In this document: piece by piece, positions 32,700 through 41,763 of the stretch
Numbering within the stretch: the first letter of the stretch is position 1
Layout of the letters: each line of letters starts with the position of its first letter
DNA from: Aristaeella hokkaidonensis
Lineage (GTDB): Bacteria > Bacillota > Clostridia > Christensenellales > Aristaeellaceae
Assembly (NCBI RefSeq): GCF_018128945.1
Contig: NZ_CP068393.1
Coordinates: 1,798,001 to 1,862,000 of the forward strand
DNA: 64,000 bases
Direction: 5' to 3'
Position numbers and translations under genes: made by a program
Notes under the pieces: model-generated
Databases searched by the model: none
What the model was told of the DNA's origin: nothing
The model's input: the letters and a program-made list of their open reading frames with translations, nothing else

Positions 32700-32909
32700 A
32701 TTTCCGATGGGCTCCTTTCAAATTTGTGATACATGATTCTCACAGAAAGGTTATCCGATCAGATTCCCTCTCTGTGAAAGATCGTGTGCCATCGGCATCA
32801 CACCCTTTCATTTTGTTTCTGTTTTATTATTTCGACACTCCTTGGCGAATTCCTTCTCTCTTTTGTATTTTTTTTGAGAATTTAAGACCATTTATAACAA
32901 AATTTGTAT
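32700..32909 (-). promoter_or_regulatory. Long structured leader of hpf
   Basis: 210 bases separate hpf from the upstream response-regulator gene. On the minus strand there are two hairpins: an 11-bp stem TCACAGAGAGG/CCTTTCTGTGA (32740-32777) and GTGATGCC-GAT-GGCACAC (near 32784-32803). A TATAAA box lies at the far end (near 32890). The ribosome binding site GGAG lies 15 bases before the ATG. A structured leader is likely; its class is not recognised. Confidence 0.45.
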
Positions 32910-33656
32910 TTACATCTGATGATTCCTATATTCTCCGGGCGTGCAGCCGGCGATTTTCTTGAAGCTGCGGGAGAAATGCGCCACGTCTGAGAAGCCTGCC
33001 ATTTCCGCAATTTCATGTATCCGGAGCGCCGGATCCGCCAGCAGTTTTTTGGCTTTGGCAATCCGCATACTTCCCAGCAGGTCAAAGAAGCTCTGATCCG
33101 TTTCACGATTCAGCAGCTTGGACAGATGCCACTGGCTCACATAAACGTGATCCGCCACCTCTCCCAGGGAAAGATGCTGCTCTGTGCAGTGTTCCTTCAT
33201 ATAGGCCAGCGCCGCCTTGACCAGGTGGTTGCCGGCTTCCTTCACGGATTCGTCATCCGGATCCTCTGGCAGCTGCGGCATGGCGTCCAGCCGGGAAACC
33301 ATCAGCTTCACGGCTTCCTGCAGTTCATCCAGGTTGCTGGGCTTGAGCAGGTATCGGCACACGCCCAGCGTAATGGCCTTCCGGGCGTATTCAAAATCCC
33401 GGTAAGCCGTCAGCACGGACATCTGGATGCCCGGAAACTCGCTGCGGATGGCTGCCAGCATTGTCAGTCCGTCCATGTTCGGCATCCGGATATCCGTCAG
33501 CACGATATCCGGCCGGATGCTGCGGATCAGTTCCAGGCCGCTGACGCCGTCATGGGCTGTACCGGCGATTTCACAGCCAAGTTCTGCCCACGGAATCACC
33601 GTGGACAGTCCGCGGATAATCAGTCTTTCATCGTCCACAAGGACTACCCGATACAT
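32910..33656 (-). CDS. AraC-type response regulator (YesN-like)
   Basis: A two-component response regulator of 248 residues. The receiver domain (1-120) has the acidic pair DDE at residues 8-10, the phosphorylated Asp in DIVLTDIRMPNMDGL near residue 54 and Lys in YLLKPSN near 104. The C-terminal AraC/XylS domain (about 145-245) has two helix-turn-helix units, ending in AGFSDVAHFSRSFKKIAGCTPGEYR. It is the last gene of an operon with its kinase and an extracellular binding protein and very likely controls the sugar genes beside it. Confidence 0.93.
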   Translation of the reverse strand: MYRVVLVDDERLIIRGLSTVIPWAELGCEIAGTAHDGVSGLELIRSIRPDIVLTDIRMPNMDGLTMLAAIRSEFPGIQMSVLTAYRDFEYARKAITLGVCRYLLKPSNLDELQEAVKLMVSRLDAMPQLPEDPDDESVKEAGNHLVKAALAYMKEHCTEQHLSLGEVADHVYVSQWHLSKLLNRETDQSFFDLLGSMRIAKAKKLLADPALRIHEIAEMAGFSDVAHFSRSFKKIAGCTPGEYRNHQM

Positions 33657-33665
33657 CTCTTCACC

Positions 33666-34874
33666 TCATTCCCCGAAAGGAGCCAGGCTCATCACCCGGC
33701 GCCAGCATTCTTCCGGCGTCATTGTGCCCTCCGCCACCGCGGGGATGCATTCCAGCAGCCAGACTTCCCGGGCCTTGCTGTTCATTGCGTCCTGCAGCGG
33801 GCTGACCATCTGCCTTCCCGTCTGCATATCCTTTGCGGAATCCAGCAGCCGTCCGGAAAGGGAGGAGCTTCCCAGTTCCCGGATGCTTTCTTCACTGGTC
33901 AGTTCCTTCAGCAGGGCTACCGCCGCGTCCCGCCGCCCGGATTCCCAGGCCCTGCGGGTCAGGTAAAAGCCCATGGATACGCCGCCGAGATAGCAGTCGG
34001 ATACTCCCTCCCCGTTCCGCAGCGGCATGGGCAGCACCCGCAGGGTATCCATCATCCCGTAGGAGAAGGAGGACTCCAGCCAGCTGCCATCCATCTGCAT
34101 GGCTGCCTTCTTGGTCAGGAACAGGTTCGTGGACGCGGTCTCGTAGGTGCTCCACGCGTTATCCGCGAAAGCGCCCGCTTCCGCCAGCTCCCGGATCAGG
34201 CTCATCGCCTCCAGCCAGGAGGCAGGCACTTCTTCAAAAGTCTTCGGTCTTGCCGCCAGGTCTTCCTTGGAGGCGCAGGCCAGCAGGGACATTTCCGCCA
34301 GGTAATGGGGAATGTCCGACAGGGATACAGCAATCGGGATAATATCGTTCTCCCGGAAAATCCGGATGGCTTCCATCAGGGAATCCCAATCCGTCGGCAG
34401 CGGAGCGTGATAAAGCTCAAACAGGTCTGTATGCACATACAGACCTTCCCAGTACCCTCTCACCGGCACGGCATAAACCTTCCCGTCCGGTTCCCGCAGG
34501 ATATCGGCTTCCGGCAGGTTCATATCCGGATAATCCGCGTTGATTTCCTCCAGGGAAACAACCCGGGACAGGATCGGAGCCGAGTCCGCTCCCGCCGCGA
34601 AGAAGAAAAGGATATCCGGTTCATTTCCTGCAGCGAAATCCTTGAGGATCGCAGTCTTCCACGCCTCGTCGATGATGGAGGAATTGTCGATTACCGTATT
34701 GCCGGTCATCGATTCATAATGCTGCAGAATCGCGACGTATTCATCCGCGGAGCCGTCCAACCCCGCAAAACAGCTGATGGTGCGCAGCGTAACGCCGCCC
34801 TCCGCCGTTCCTGTTCCGGCAAGGACTGTCAGCAGCAGCGCCGCCGTAACCGCAATCCATTTCCTGATTCGCAT
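33666..34874 (-). CDS. Extracellular solute-binding protein linked to a two-component system
   Basis: A 402-residue periplasmic-binding-type protein. The signal peptide MRIRKWIAVTAALLLTVLAG has a hydrophobic core but no lipobox Cys, so it appears to be secreted or held by an uncleaved helix. The mature part has the two-lobe sugar-binding pattern (DNSSIIDEAWKTAILKDFAA, VYAVPVRGYWEGLYVHTDLF, LFLTKKAAMQMDGSWLE). It is nine bases from the response regulator and 15 from the kinase genes, with no permease in this operon. It therefore looks like a sugar sensor that presents ligand to the kinase, as XylFII does with LytS; this role is inferred. Confidence 0.82.
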   Translation of the reverse strand: MRIRKWIAVTAALLLTVLAGTGTAEGGVTLRTISCFAGLDGSADEYVAILQHYESMTGNTVIDNSSIIDEAWKTAILKDFAAGNEPDILFFFAAGADSAPILSRVVSLEEINADYPDMNLPEADILREPDGKVYAVPVRGYWEGLYVHTDLFELYHAPLPTDWDSLMEAIRIFRENDIIPIAVSLSDIPHYLAEMSLLACASKEDLAARPKTFEEVPASWLEAMSLIRELAEAGAFADNAWSTYETASTNLFLTKKAAMQMDGSWLESSFSYGMMDTLRVLPMPLRNGEGVSDCYLGGVSMGFYLTRRAWESGRRDAAVALLKELTSEESIRELGSSSLSGRLLDSAKDMQTGRQMVSPLQDAMNSKAREVWLLECIPAVAEGTMTPEECWRRVMSLAPFGE

Positions 34875-34889
34875 ATGCTTTTGCCTCCT

Positions 34890-36611
34890 TTAGGGAATCT
34901 CCCGGGGAATCACGATGCTGACCGTGGTCTGTCCGGGGATGTCCGTATCCACGAGGATCGTCACCGCTTCCCCGTAGATCAGGCGCAGCCTGTTCACGAT
35001 ATTCGCCAGGCCCAGGTGCTTTCCGGTGGGCTGTCCGTGCAGGGCCGCTTCAATCCGCTCCCTGTCCTCTTTGCCCGTCTCCCTGCCTGTATTGATGATT
35101 GCGATATGCATGCAGGCATCGTTCAGGGAGCAGCGGATGGTAATCGTTCCGCCGCCCGCCGGGGCAATGCCGTGCTCCACTGCGTTCTCCAGCAGCGGCT
35201 GGATTGTCAGCAGCGGCAGGATGCCGTCCAGCGCTTTTTCCTCGATTTCCCGGTTCATCGTCAGGTCCGGGCCGAAGCGCTGTTGGATGAAATAGATATA
35301 GGCCTCCGCCACTTCCATCTCTTCCCGCAGGGTTACCAGCCGCCGGTCCTGCCGCGCCATGGTGGCGTTCAGCAGCACGGACAGGGAGGTCACCATGGAG
35401 GAGATACTCTCCGATCCTTCCATCCGGGCCTGCCAGTTGATATCTTCCAGGGCGTTGTTGATGAAATGCGGATTGATCCGGCTCTGCAGGGCCAGGATCT
35501 GCGCGTTTTTCAGTTCAATTTCTTCTTTATAGGTTTTGTCAATCAGTTCCTTCAGCCGCAGGGACATCTTGGAGAAGGACCGTCCCAGGCGGCCCAGCTC
35601 ATCCCCGCCGTTCAGGGGAACCGTCACGCCGGGTTCGCCTTCCTCAATACGCCGGCTGGCTGCGGACAGGAGTGTCAGGGGCTTTACGATGCGCCGACTC
35701 AGGTAGATGCCGATCAGTACCATGATCGGGATCAGCAGCAGGGCCATCACCAGCAGGAGCAGCCGGAAGGTGTAGATCTCGCTGTACTGTTTCCTTCTGT
35801 CCATGGTCAGCTGCAGGTTCAGGCTGTTCTCCCTGTCCGCGGACAGCCGGGTATAATACAGTTTTTCCTTTCCGTCATCTGTCAGTCCCTGTGCCAGGTC
35901 CACCCACTGGTTTTCAGGATCTCCGCAGTCATCCAGCTGGAAGGCCACCTGCGCGTCCCAGTCCGCTCCCAGCTCATTCAGCGGCTGGAACAGCTGTGCT
36001 TCGTTGATTCCCAGGATCAGCATGCCGAAGCGCTCCATCCGGAGGTTCAGCAGGTTGCGCACCAGGTAGATGCGCTCCCCGAACCGAAAGAAGCGGCAGC
36101 GGGTGTCCAGTTGTTCTCCCATGATCTGCACGGTTTCCCGTAGCTTCTCCAGCTCCCCGGATCCGTCCAGCGTTTCGCCCCGGATATACCGGATCATTTC
36201 CGGATTGCTCACCGGAAAACAGGCGGCAAAAGACAGCAGGGGCTCCCGGCTGTACTTTCTTTCCAGGTAGCTCCGGCACAGCCGTGTATATTCGGAATTT
36301 CCGATACTTCCGTCTTTCCATCTCTGCCAGGTATCCGTCAGTTCACCGTCATAGGTGGCGTCCCTGGCCAGGTTCAGCGTCCGTTCAATATTCTGCTCCG
36401 TCATCGTCCACGCCTGTTCGGCGCCGGACGTGACCGCCATCCGGGTCTGGTTCTCCAGCCGTTTCATCATGAAACCGCCCGTAAAAACGCCCAAAAGGAC
36501 CACGGGCGTCAGATAACTGAGCAGCACGATCAGGCCTATCTGAGCACGCAGCGAATGCCGGATGCTTCCAAACAGGCGCTTTTTCGTTTTCCTGCCCGTA
36601 TCCTTTCCCAT
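34890..36611 (-). CDS. Membrane sensor histidine kinase (YesM/LytS type)
   Basis: A 573-residue sensor kinase with membrane helices at about 22-48 and 283-305 enclosing an extracellular sensing region, then a HAMP linker (about 305-360, LTLLSAASRRIEEGEPG). The phosphoacceptor His lies in SRINPHFINNALEDINWQAR near residue 383 (canonical NPHFLYN) and the ATP-binding domain has LTIQPLLENAVEHGI and HLGLANIVNRLRLIYG. The N-terminal 25 residues are basic and cytoplasmic. Third gene after the GH94 and mutase genes, 15 bases before the binding-protein gene. It should phosphorylate the regulator at 32910 in response to an external sugar. Confidence 0.93.
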   Translation of the reverse strand: MGKDTGRKTKKRLFGSIRHSLRAQIGLIVLLSYLTPVVLLGVFTGGFMMKRLENQTRMAVTSGAEQAWTMTEQNIERTLNLARDATYDGELTDTWQRWKDGSIGNSEYTRLCRSYLERKYSREPLLSFAACFPVSNPEMIRYIRGETLDGSGELEKLRETVQIMGEQLDTRCRFFRFGERIYLVRNLLNLRMERFGMLILGINEAQLFQPLNELGADWDAQVAFQLDDCGDPENQWVDLAQGLTDDGKEKLYYTRLSADRENSLNLQLTMDRRKQYSEIYTFRLLLLVMALLLIPIMVLIGIYLSRRIVKPLTLLSAASRRIEEGEPGVTVPLNGGDELGRLGRSFSKMSLRLKELIDKTYKEEIELKNAQILALQSRINPHFINNALEDINWQARMEGSESISSMVTSLSVLLNATMARQDRRLVTLREEMEVAEAYIYFIQQRFGPDLTMNREIEEKALDGILPLLTIQPLLENAVEHGIAPAGGGTITIRCSLNDACMHIAIINTGRETGKEDRERIEAALHGQPTGKHLGLANIVNRLRLIYGEAVTILVDTDIPGQTTVSIVIPREIP

Positions 36612-36644
36612 GGTCCTTTCCTTTCCCCGGTTATCCCGGAGAGT

Positions 36645-38066
36645 TTATTCCTCCCACGGCAGGCCGGTAAAGTCTGCCATCAGTTTTACGGTGCGTTTTG
36701 CTTCTTCTTCAGTTTCCGCTTCGGCAAAAATACGTACCCTGGGTTCCGTACCGGAGAAGCGGACAATTACCCAGCCGCCGTCCAGGTAAACCTTGCAGCC
36801 GTCCAGGTAGCTGACCTTTTCCACCTTCCGGTTGAAAGCGGGCAGCTCTTTGTCCGTCATAATCTTTTTCGCGATCTCTTCCCGTTTTTCCTCGGTCAGT
36901 GCCCAGTCATACTCAGCCGTATGCAGTTCGCCGTACTTGTCATACAGCAGCTGCAGCAGTTCGCTGAGCTTCTTGCCGCTGACGCTGAGCATTTCCACCA
37001 GCAGGCTGGCCGCGTACAGGCCGTCCTTACCGGAGATATGTCCCCGGACTGTCAGACCGCCGGAGGATTCTCCGCCGATCAGGGCGTCATGGGCTTCCAT
37101 GCCCGCGGAAATATGTTTGAATCCGACAGGGACCTCCACACACTCCTGCCCGTGGTCCTCCGCGATCCGGTCCAGCAGGTGGGTGGTGGCGATATTCCGC
37201 ACCGCCGCGCCCTGCCAGCCTTTGTACTCCAGCAGGTAGTAATACAGCAGTGCCAGGATTTCGTTTGCCGTCACGTACCGGCCGTTTTCGTCAATAATGC
37301 CCAGCCGGTCCGCGTCGCCGTCCGTGGCAATACCCACGTCGGCCCTGTGTTCCTTCACGGCATACTGCAGGTCCACCAGCGTGTCCGGGTTCGGCGCCGG
37401 CAGGTGACGTCCGAAGAAGGCGTCATGCCGGTCGTTGATCACGTCCACGTCGCAGCGGCAGGTATACAGGATCGTCTGCAGGCCCGTCAGGCTCACGCCG
37501 AACATCGGATCCAGCACAATCCGCAGCCTCCGTTTCCGGATCGCGTCCACATTCACCTGGCCGAGGATGGAATCCAGGTAGGCGTCCCGCGGATCGATGA
37601 TTTTGATGATGCCCGCGGTCTTGGCTTCTTCAAAGCCCATATCCCGGATCTCATCCTCCCGGAGGCTGTTTGCTTCCTCCTGGATTGCTTCCGTTACGTC
37701 CTGGGCAGCGTCCCGTCCGCCGAAAGTGAACAGCTTGATACCGTTCCAGATCGCCGGGTTGTGGCTGGCCGTCACCATGGCGCCGTAGGGCAGTTTCTTT
37801 TCCTTTACGGTAAACATAATCTGGGGCGTCGGGCAGCTCATATTCACAAAGAACACCTGGATGCCTTCGCCGGCCAGCACTTCGCAGAACCAGATCAGGG
37901 CTTCCCGGCTCAGGAAACGCCGGTCATAGCCCACACAGATTCCTTCTTTGTCCGCGCCTTCCCGCTTCATCCTGCGGGCCAGTGCGGCAGCCACCAGGCG
38001 GATATTCGCCCGGGTGAATTCGTCGCCGATGATTGCTCTCCAGCCGCCGGTACCGAACTTAATCAT
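36645..38066 (-). CDS. Phosphohexomutase (phosphoglucomutase/phosphomannomutase family)
   Basis: Interconverts sugar 1- and 6-phosphates. The 473-residue protein has the four-domain alpha-D-phosphohexomutase layout: FGTGGWRAIIGDEF at the N-terminus, phosphorylated Ser in VTASHNPAIWNGIKLF near residue 101, metal loop IATDGDADRLGIID near 238, sugar loop GGESSGGL near 330, and phosphate-binding RFSGTEPRVRIFAEA near 450. Six bases from the GH94 gene, so it would convert the glucose 1-phosphate released by phosphorolysis to glucose 6-phosphate. Whether it prefers glucose, mannose or another epimer cannot be read. Confidence 0.92.
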   Translation of the reverse strand: MIKFGTGGWRAIIGDEFTRANIRLVAAALARRMKREGADKEGICVGYDRRFLSREALIWFCEVLAGEGIQVFFVNMSCPTPQIMFTVKEKKLPYGAMVTASHNPAIWNGIKLFTFGGRDAAQDVTEAIQEEANSLREDEIRDMGFEEAKTAGIIKIIDPRDAYLDSILGQVNVDAIRKRRLRIVLDPMFGVSLTGLQTILYTCRCDVDVINDRHDAFFGRHLPAPNPDTLVDLQYAVKEHRADVGIATDGDADRLGIIDENGRYVTANEILALLYYYLLEYKGWQGAAVRNIATTHLLDRIAEDHGQECVEVPVGFKHISAGMEAHDALIGGESSGGLTVRGHISGKDGLYAASLLVEMLSVSGKKLSELLQLLYDKYGELHTAEYDWALTEEKREEIAKKIMTDKELPAFNRKVEKVSYLDGCKVYLDGGWVIVRFSGTEPRVRIFAEAETEEEAKRTVKLMADFTGLPWEE

Positions 38067-38072
38067 GCCGGA

Positions 38073-40472
38073 TCACTCTCCTTTCAGCTCCACGTCGATG
38101 AAGTGAATGCCTTCATCGAAGACCGGAATGGTTTCCACAGGCTTGCCGTCCGCCAGGATCCGTCCAATGCCCTTTTCCACATGGGAGGGATTCGTTACCT
38201 TGATCCTGTATTCGGCACCGCGCCACTTCCGGACCGCCTCAAAGCCGTCCCAGTGCGCCGGGATGCAGGGATCCACCGTCAGCCCCTCAAATCCGGGCCG
38301 GATGCCCAGCATGTAGCGGGTCGCCGCGTAATAAGCCCAGCCGGAGGAACCGGTCATGAAGGGATGCCGTGCCCGGCCGTGGGCTGTGTGATCCTTGCCC
38401 ATGATGAACTGGCAGTAGCTGTAGGGCTCCGCCTGCCGGATTTCCATCTTGTCGTTCTGGTTTTCCGGCAGCAGCGCGTCGTAGAACTTCATGGCACGGC
38501 TGCCCCGGCCCAGCATGCACTCCGCCACCCAGGCCCAGGGGTTCGGATGGCTGAAGATAGCGCCGTTTTCCTTGACGCCCGGATAAACCCGGGTCACAAA
38601 GCCGATGCTGTCATCCAGCGTGACGAAGGACGGCGCGTTCAGCATCAGGCCCCAGGGGGTGTACAGCCATTCATCCACCGCGTCCATGCAGCTCAGGCCC
38701 TGTTCCCGGTCCGCGGCGCCGCTGATCACAGCCCAGGTATTGCTTTCCATATGGACCTTGCCTTCCACTGCCGCCTGGGAGCCGATCGGCGCCCCGGCTG
38801 CCGTGAAGCCGCGCAGGAACCATTTTCCGTCCCACAGCTGCTTCCGGCAGGTCTCTTCCATGTGTGCTTTCAGCGCCGTGTATTTTGCTTCATCTTCCTT
38901 GCGTCCCATAGCCCGGGCCGCATCCAGGAAGTGGTTCGTCGCCCACACCAGCAGGAAAGCCACCATTGCGCTTTCGCCGCCGCCCAGGTTCAGGCAGTCG
39001 TTCCAGTCCGCCCGCAGGCCCTTGGTTACGCCGTGGCTGCCCACCTGTTCATAGGAGAAATCCAGTGCCGCCTTCATATGATCCCAGACGGTTCCGCTGC
39101 CTTCATCGGCAAAGGGAATCTCCTGGTCAAAGAAGCTCAGGTCGCCGCTCTCCCGCACGTTTTCCACAATCGCCGGGATCAGCCACAGGGCGTCGTCCGC
39201 GCAGGCGTCCTTCAGCCCGTGCAGCATGCCCTTCTTGTCCGCCTCCGGAATCACCGTGGGAGACTTGAAGCCGTCCGTTTCTTCCTTCTCCAGTACTGCC
39301 GGATCAAACAGGTGCAGGCCGTAGCCCTGCTTCATCTGTCCGTGCAGCAGCTGCCGGATGCGCTTCATGCACATATCCGGTTCCGCGTGGGGAATGCACA
39401 TAGCGTCCTGCGCCGTATCCCGGTATCCCAGGCCGGTGCGTCCGCCCACTTCAATAAAGGAGGAGAACCGGGAGAACAGGACGTTCACTTCGCTCTGGTA
39501 CAGGTTCCAGATGTTCAGGGAGCGGTTCATGTTTTCATGGGGAACAGTCACCTGCAGGCCGCCCAGCTTGGCGTCCCAGAAGCTGCGCAGTTCCGCGAAG
39601 GCTTCATCCGTGCCCGCTTCGTCATAGCGCTTCCTGGCCTTTTCCGCGGCGTCGCCCTTGCCGGTACCCAGGTAGAACAGCACCCGCGCTTCCTCGCCCG
39701 GCTTCAGGGTCAGCTTCTTCTGCAGCGCGCCGCAGGGATTGCCGCCCAGTTCATGGGAGGCCGTCAGCTTTCCGGTGTTCACGCCTGCCGGGTTCCGCTC
39801 CGTGCAGTAGTTGCCGATGAAGGCTTCCCGCACGCCGTCGTAGCCGTCCGGCACAAAGTTGCCGGCGAAGAACTGCCAGGCGTTGGGCTCATAGTGGAGC
39901 TCGCAGAGCACCGCGTCGTTCTCGTAGTGGGAACCGGCGGCATACAGGCTCATCTGGAAGTTCTGGTTGTCCATGTCAATTTCATGGAAGGAGAACTCCA
40001 CATAGCCGTATACGCTGAGGTTCCGCTCCCGGCTGGAATTGTTCCGGATCCGGACGTCGAAAATCTCTACCGGATCTTCCTTCCCGGCTTCCCGGGGAAT
40101 AAACAGGATCTGCTCCGCGCTGATATCCTGGTAATCGCACTTGAAGCGGGAATAGCTCAGGCCGTGCCGCGCTTCATATTTCGCTTCATCCAGCGGGAGA
40201 CCCGTGGGCTGCCAGCTCAGGGACCAGTACTTCCCGCTTTCATCATCACGCAGGTAGACATAGTGTCCCGGCCAGTCCATGGGGACGCCGTTGGGACGGA
40301 ATCGGGTAATCCGGTGATGCTGCGGGCTGTCCAGCCAGCTGTATCCTCCGGCGTTATGGGATATCACGGTACCCATCCGCTGGGTACCCAGATAGTTTGT
40401 CATGGAAACAGGCACGTCGACCCGGTCAATCACGTACTCGCGTGCGGCGTCGTCAAAATATCCGTAACGCAT
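38073..40472 (-). CDS. GH94 family glycoside phosphorylase, specificity unclear (chitobiose/cellobiose phosphorylase-like)
   Basis: Reversibly splits a beta-linked disaccharide with phosphate, giving a sugar 1-phosphate. The 799-residue protein shares the whole GH94 plan with the cellobiose phosphorylase at 44405: MRYGYFDDAAREYVIDR at the start, catalytic Asp in [12 protein letters not shown] near residue 488, and a C-terminal NPSHVEKGIGRILADGK. Its subsite-shaping regions differ: NAGGYSWLDSPQHHRITRF replaces the CBP-type [20 protein letters not shown], and its length suits chitobiose or cellobionic acid phosphorylases as much as cellobiose. No signal peptide. First gene of the operon with the mutase and the sensor trio. 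Ribosome binding site AGGAGG. Confidence 0.88.
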   Translation of the reverse strand: MRYGYFDDAAREYVIDRVDVPVSMTNYLGTQRMGTVISHNAGGYSWLDSPQHHRITRFRPNGVPMDWPGHYVYLRDDESGKYWSLSWQPTGLPLDEAKYEARHGLSYSRFKCDYQDISAEQILFIPREAGKEDPVEIFDVRIRNNSSRERNLSVYGYVEFSFHEIDMDNQNFQMSLYAAGSHYENDAVLCELHYEPNAWQFFAGNFVPDGYDGVREAFIGNYCTERNPAGVNTGKLTASHELGGNPCGALQKKLTLKPGEEARVLFYLGTGKGDAAEKARKRYDEAGTDEAFAELRSFWDAKLGGLQVTVPHENMNRSLNIWNLYQSEVNVLFSRFSSFIEVGGRTGLGYRDTAQDAMCIPHAEPDMCMKRIRQLLHGQMKQGYGLHLFDPAVLEKEETDGFKSPTVIPEADKKGMLHGLKDACADDALWLIPAIVENVRESGDLSFFDQEIPFADEGSGTVWDHMKAALDFSYEQVGSHGVTKGLRADWNDCLNLGGGESAMVAFLLVWATNHFLDAARAMGRKEDEAKYTALKAHMEETCRKQLWDGKWFLRGFTAAGAPIGSQAAVEGKVHMESNTWAVISGAADREQGLSCMDAVDEWLYTPWGLMLNAPSFVTLDDSIGFVTRVYPGVKENGAIFSHPNPWAWVAECMLGRGSRAMKFYDALLPENQNDKMEIRQAEPYSYCQFIMGKDHTAHGRARHPFMTGSSGWAYYAATRYMLGIRPGFEGLTVDPCIPAHWDGFEAVRKWRGAEYRIKVTNPSHVEKGIGRILADGKPVETIPVFDEGIHFIDVELKGE

Positions 40473-40498
40473 ATAGAACCTCCTGCGCTGTATTTTTC

Positions 40499-40527
40499 AT
40501 TATAAGCATACCAAATCAAAAGCTCAA
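40499..40527 (-). promoter_or_regulatory. Predicted promoter of the GH94-mutase-kinase operon
   Basis: Minus-strand TTGAGC, 17-base spacer, perfect TATAAT, about 27 bases before the GH94 start codon. Confidence 0.72.
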
Positions 40528-40685
40528 GAAGAAGGAACAGGTATGGCATTTTTTGTCTCGGATTGGCATTCTGCTGTCAACCCCTGTCAATGGCAGAAAA
40601 TCCTGCGGCTTCCGATTATATATATACATACCGTCGTTCCCTGAATCCGTTATTTTTCAATCCTTTGGCCAACAGCGCAACCGGA

Positions 40686-40738
40686 GTCAAGATTTGACAA
40701 TAGAGGATAATGACAGAAAATTGTCCTTTTTATAGAAT
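40686..40738 (+). promoter_or_regulatory. Predicted promoter and operator-like repeats of the ABC importer operon
   Basis: ATGACA at 40710-40715, 17-base spacer and TAGAAT at 40733-40738 form a good promoter. Just upstream GTCAA-GAT-TTGAC is a perfect dyad, and GACA-GAAAAT-TGTC overlaps the -35 box. Confidence 0.6.
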
Positions 40739-40777
40739 TTAATCACCAGATAAGACAATGAAGGAGGATGAAAGCCC

Positions 40778-41743
40778 ATGACAGCGCTTCAGGCAAAAGA
40801 CAGGCGTCGCCTCGGGCTCCGCAGCTTCGCCGCCACGAAGAAGACCTTCTGGCTTACCACCATGATGCTGCCCGGCGCCGTCTGGCTACTTCTGATCCGC
40901 TACCTGCCCATGTTCGGCATTGTGATTGCCTTTAAGAACTACCGGGCATTCCGTCCCAACACATTCTGGAACAATATCGTCAAGAGTGAATGGGTTGGAC
41001 TGAAGAACTTTGAGTTCCTGAAATCCCCGGATACGGGCATCATGATCCGCAACACCCTGGGTTACAACCTCCTGTGGATCCTTCTCGGCCTGGTCATTTC
41101 AGTAGCCTTCGCGGTCATGATGAGTGAACTGACCACGCGGTTCCTGGCCAAGACGTACCAGACCATGATGTTCTTCCCCTACTTCCTGTCCTGGGTCGTC
41201 GCCAGCTACTTCGTCCTGGCGTTCCTGGATCCCACAAGCGGCATGATCCCCTTCATGCAGAAAGCCGCCGGACAGAAAGTGACAAACTTCTATCACGATA
41301 CCACCTGGTGGCCGTTGATCCTGACCATCTGTAACCTGTGGAAGAACCTGGGATACTCCTCCGTGCTGTACCTGGCCGCCATCACCGGCATCGACACCAC
41401 CCAGTATGAAGCTGCGGCTGTTGACGGTGCCACCAAATGGCAGCAAATCTGGCACGTGACCCTTCCCGGCATCCGCCCCATGATCGTCATCCTGCTGATC
41501 ATGAACGTCGGCAAGATCTTCAACGCGGACTTCGGCCTGTTCTACAACGTCCCCCAGAACTCCGGTTCTCTGTATCCGGTCACGCAGGTTGTGGATACCT
41601 ACGTGTACAGGGCTTACGCCAACACCCATAACCTGGGCATGAGCTCAGCCGCCGGTTTCCTGCAGAGCTTTATCGGCCTGATCTGCATTATCGGTGCCAA
41701 TTCCCTGGTTCGCAAAATTGACCCCGACAGTTCCCTGTTCTGA
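40778..41743 (+). CDS. ABC sugar transporter permease (LplB/YteP type)
   Basis: First of two membrane subunits of a sugar importer. The 321-residue protein has six membrane helices and the cytoplasmic EAA loop YEAAAVDGATKWQQIWHVTL followed by PGI near residue 215, which docks the ATPase. The N-terminal basic segment before the first helix (about 25-45) is usual for this subgroup. No ATPase gene is in the operon; such CUT1 importers share an MsmK-type ATPase encoded elsewhere. Start has GGAGG ten bases upstream. The partner permease begins 20 bases after its stop. Confidence 0.93.
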   Translation: MTALQAKDRRRLGLRSFAATKKTFWLTTMMLPGAVWLLLIRYLPMFGIVIAFKNYRAFRPNTFWNNIVKSEWVGLKNFEFLKSPDTGIMIRNTLGYNLLWILLGLVISVAFAVMMSELTTRFLAKTYQTMMFFPYFLSWVVASYFVLAFLDPTSGMIPFMQKAAGQKVTNFYHDTTWWPLILTICNLWKNLGYSSVLYLAAITGIDTTQYEAAAVDGATKWQQIWHVTLPGIRPMIVILLIMNVGKIFNADFGLFYNVPQNSGSLYPVTQVVDTYVYRAYANTHNLGMSSAAGFLQSFIGLICIIGANSLVRKIDPDSSLF

Positions 41744-41763
41744 TTATTGAGGAGGTTCGCCCG

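Larger units (their letters stand above)
40473..40777. other. 305-bp divergent regulatory region between the GH94 operon and the ABC importer
   Basis: No gene is present. It holds one predicted promoter for each side and a cluster of TGTCAA/TTGACA words (around 40575, 40587, 40686-40698 as GTCAA-GAT-TTGAC, and TGACAGAAAATTGTC at 40711-40725) that could be regulator sites. The plus-strand transcript has a short leader ending at the ribosome binding site GGAGG. Confidence 0.7.
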
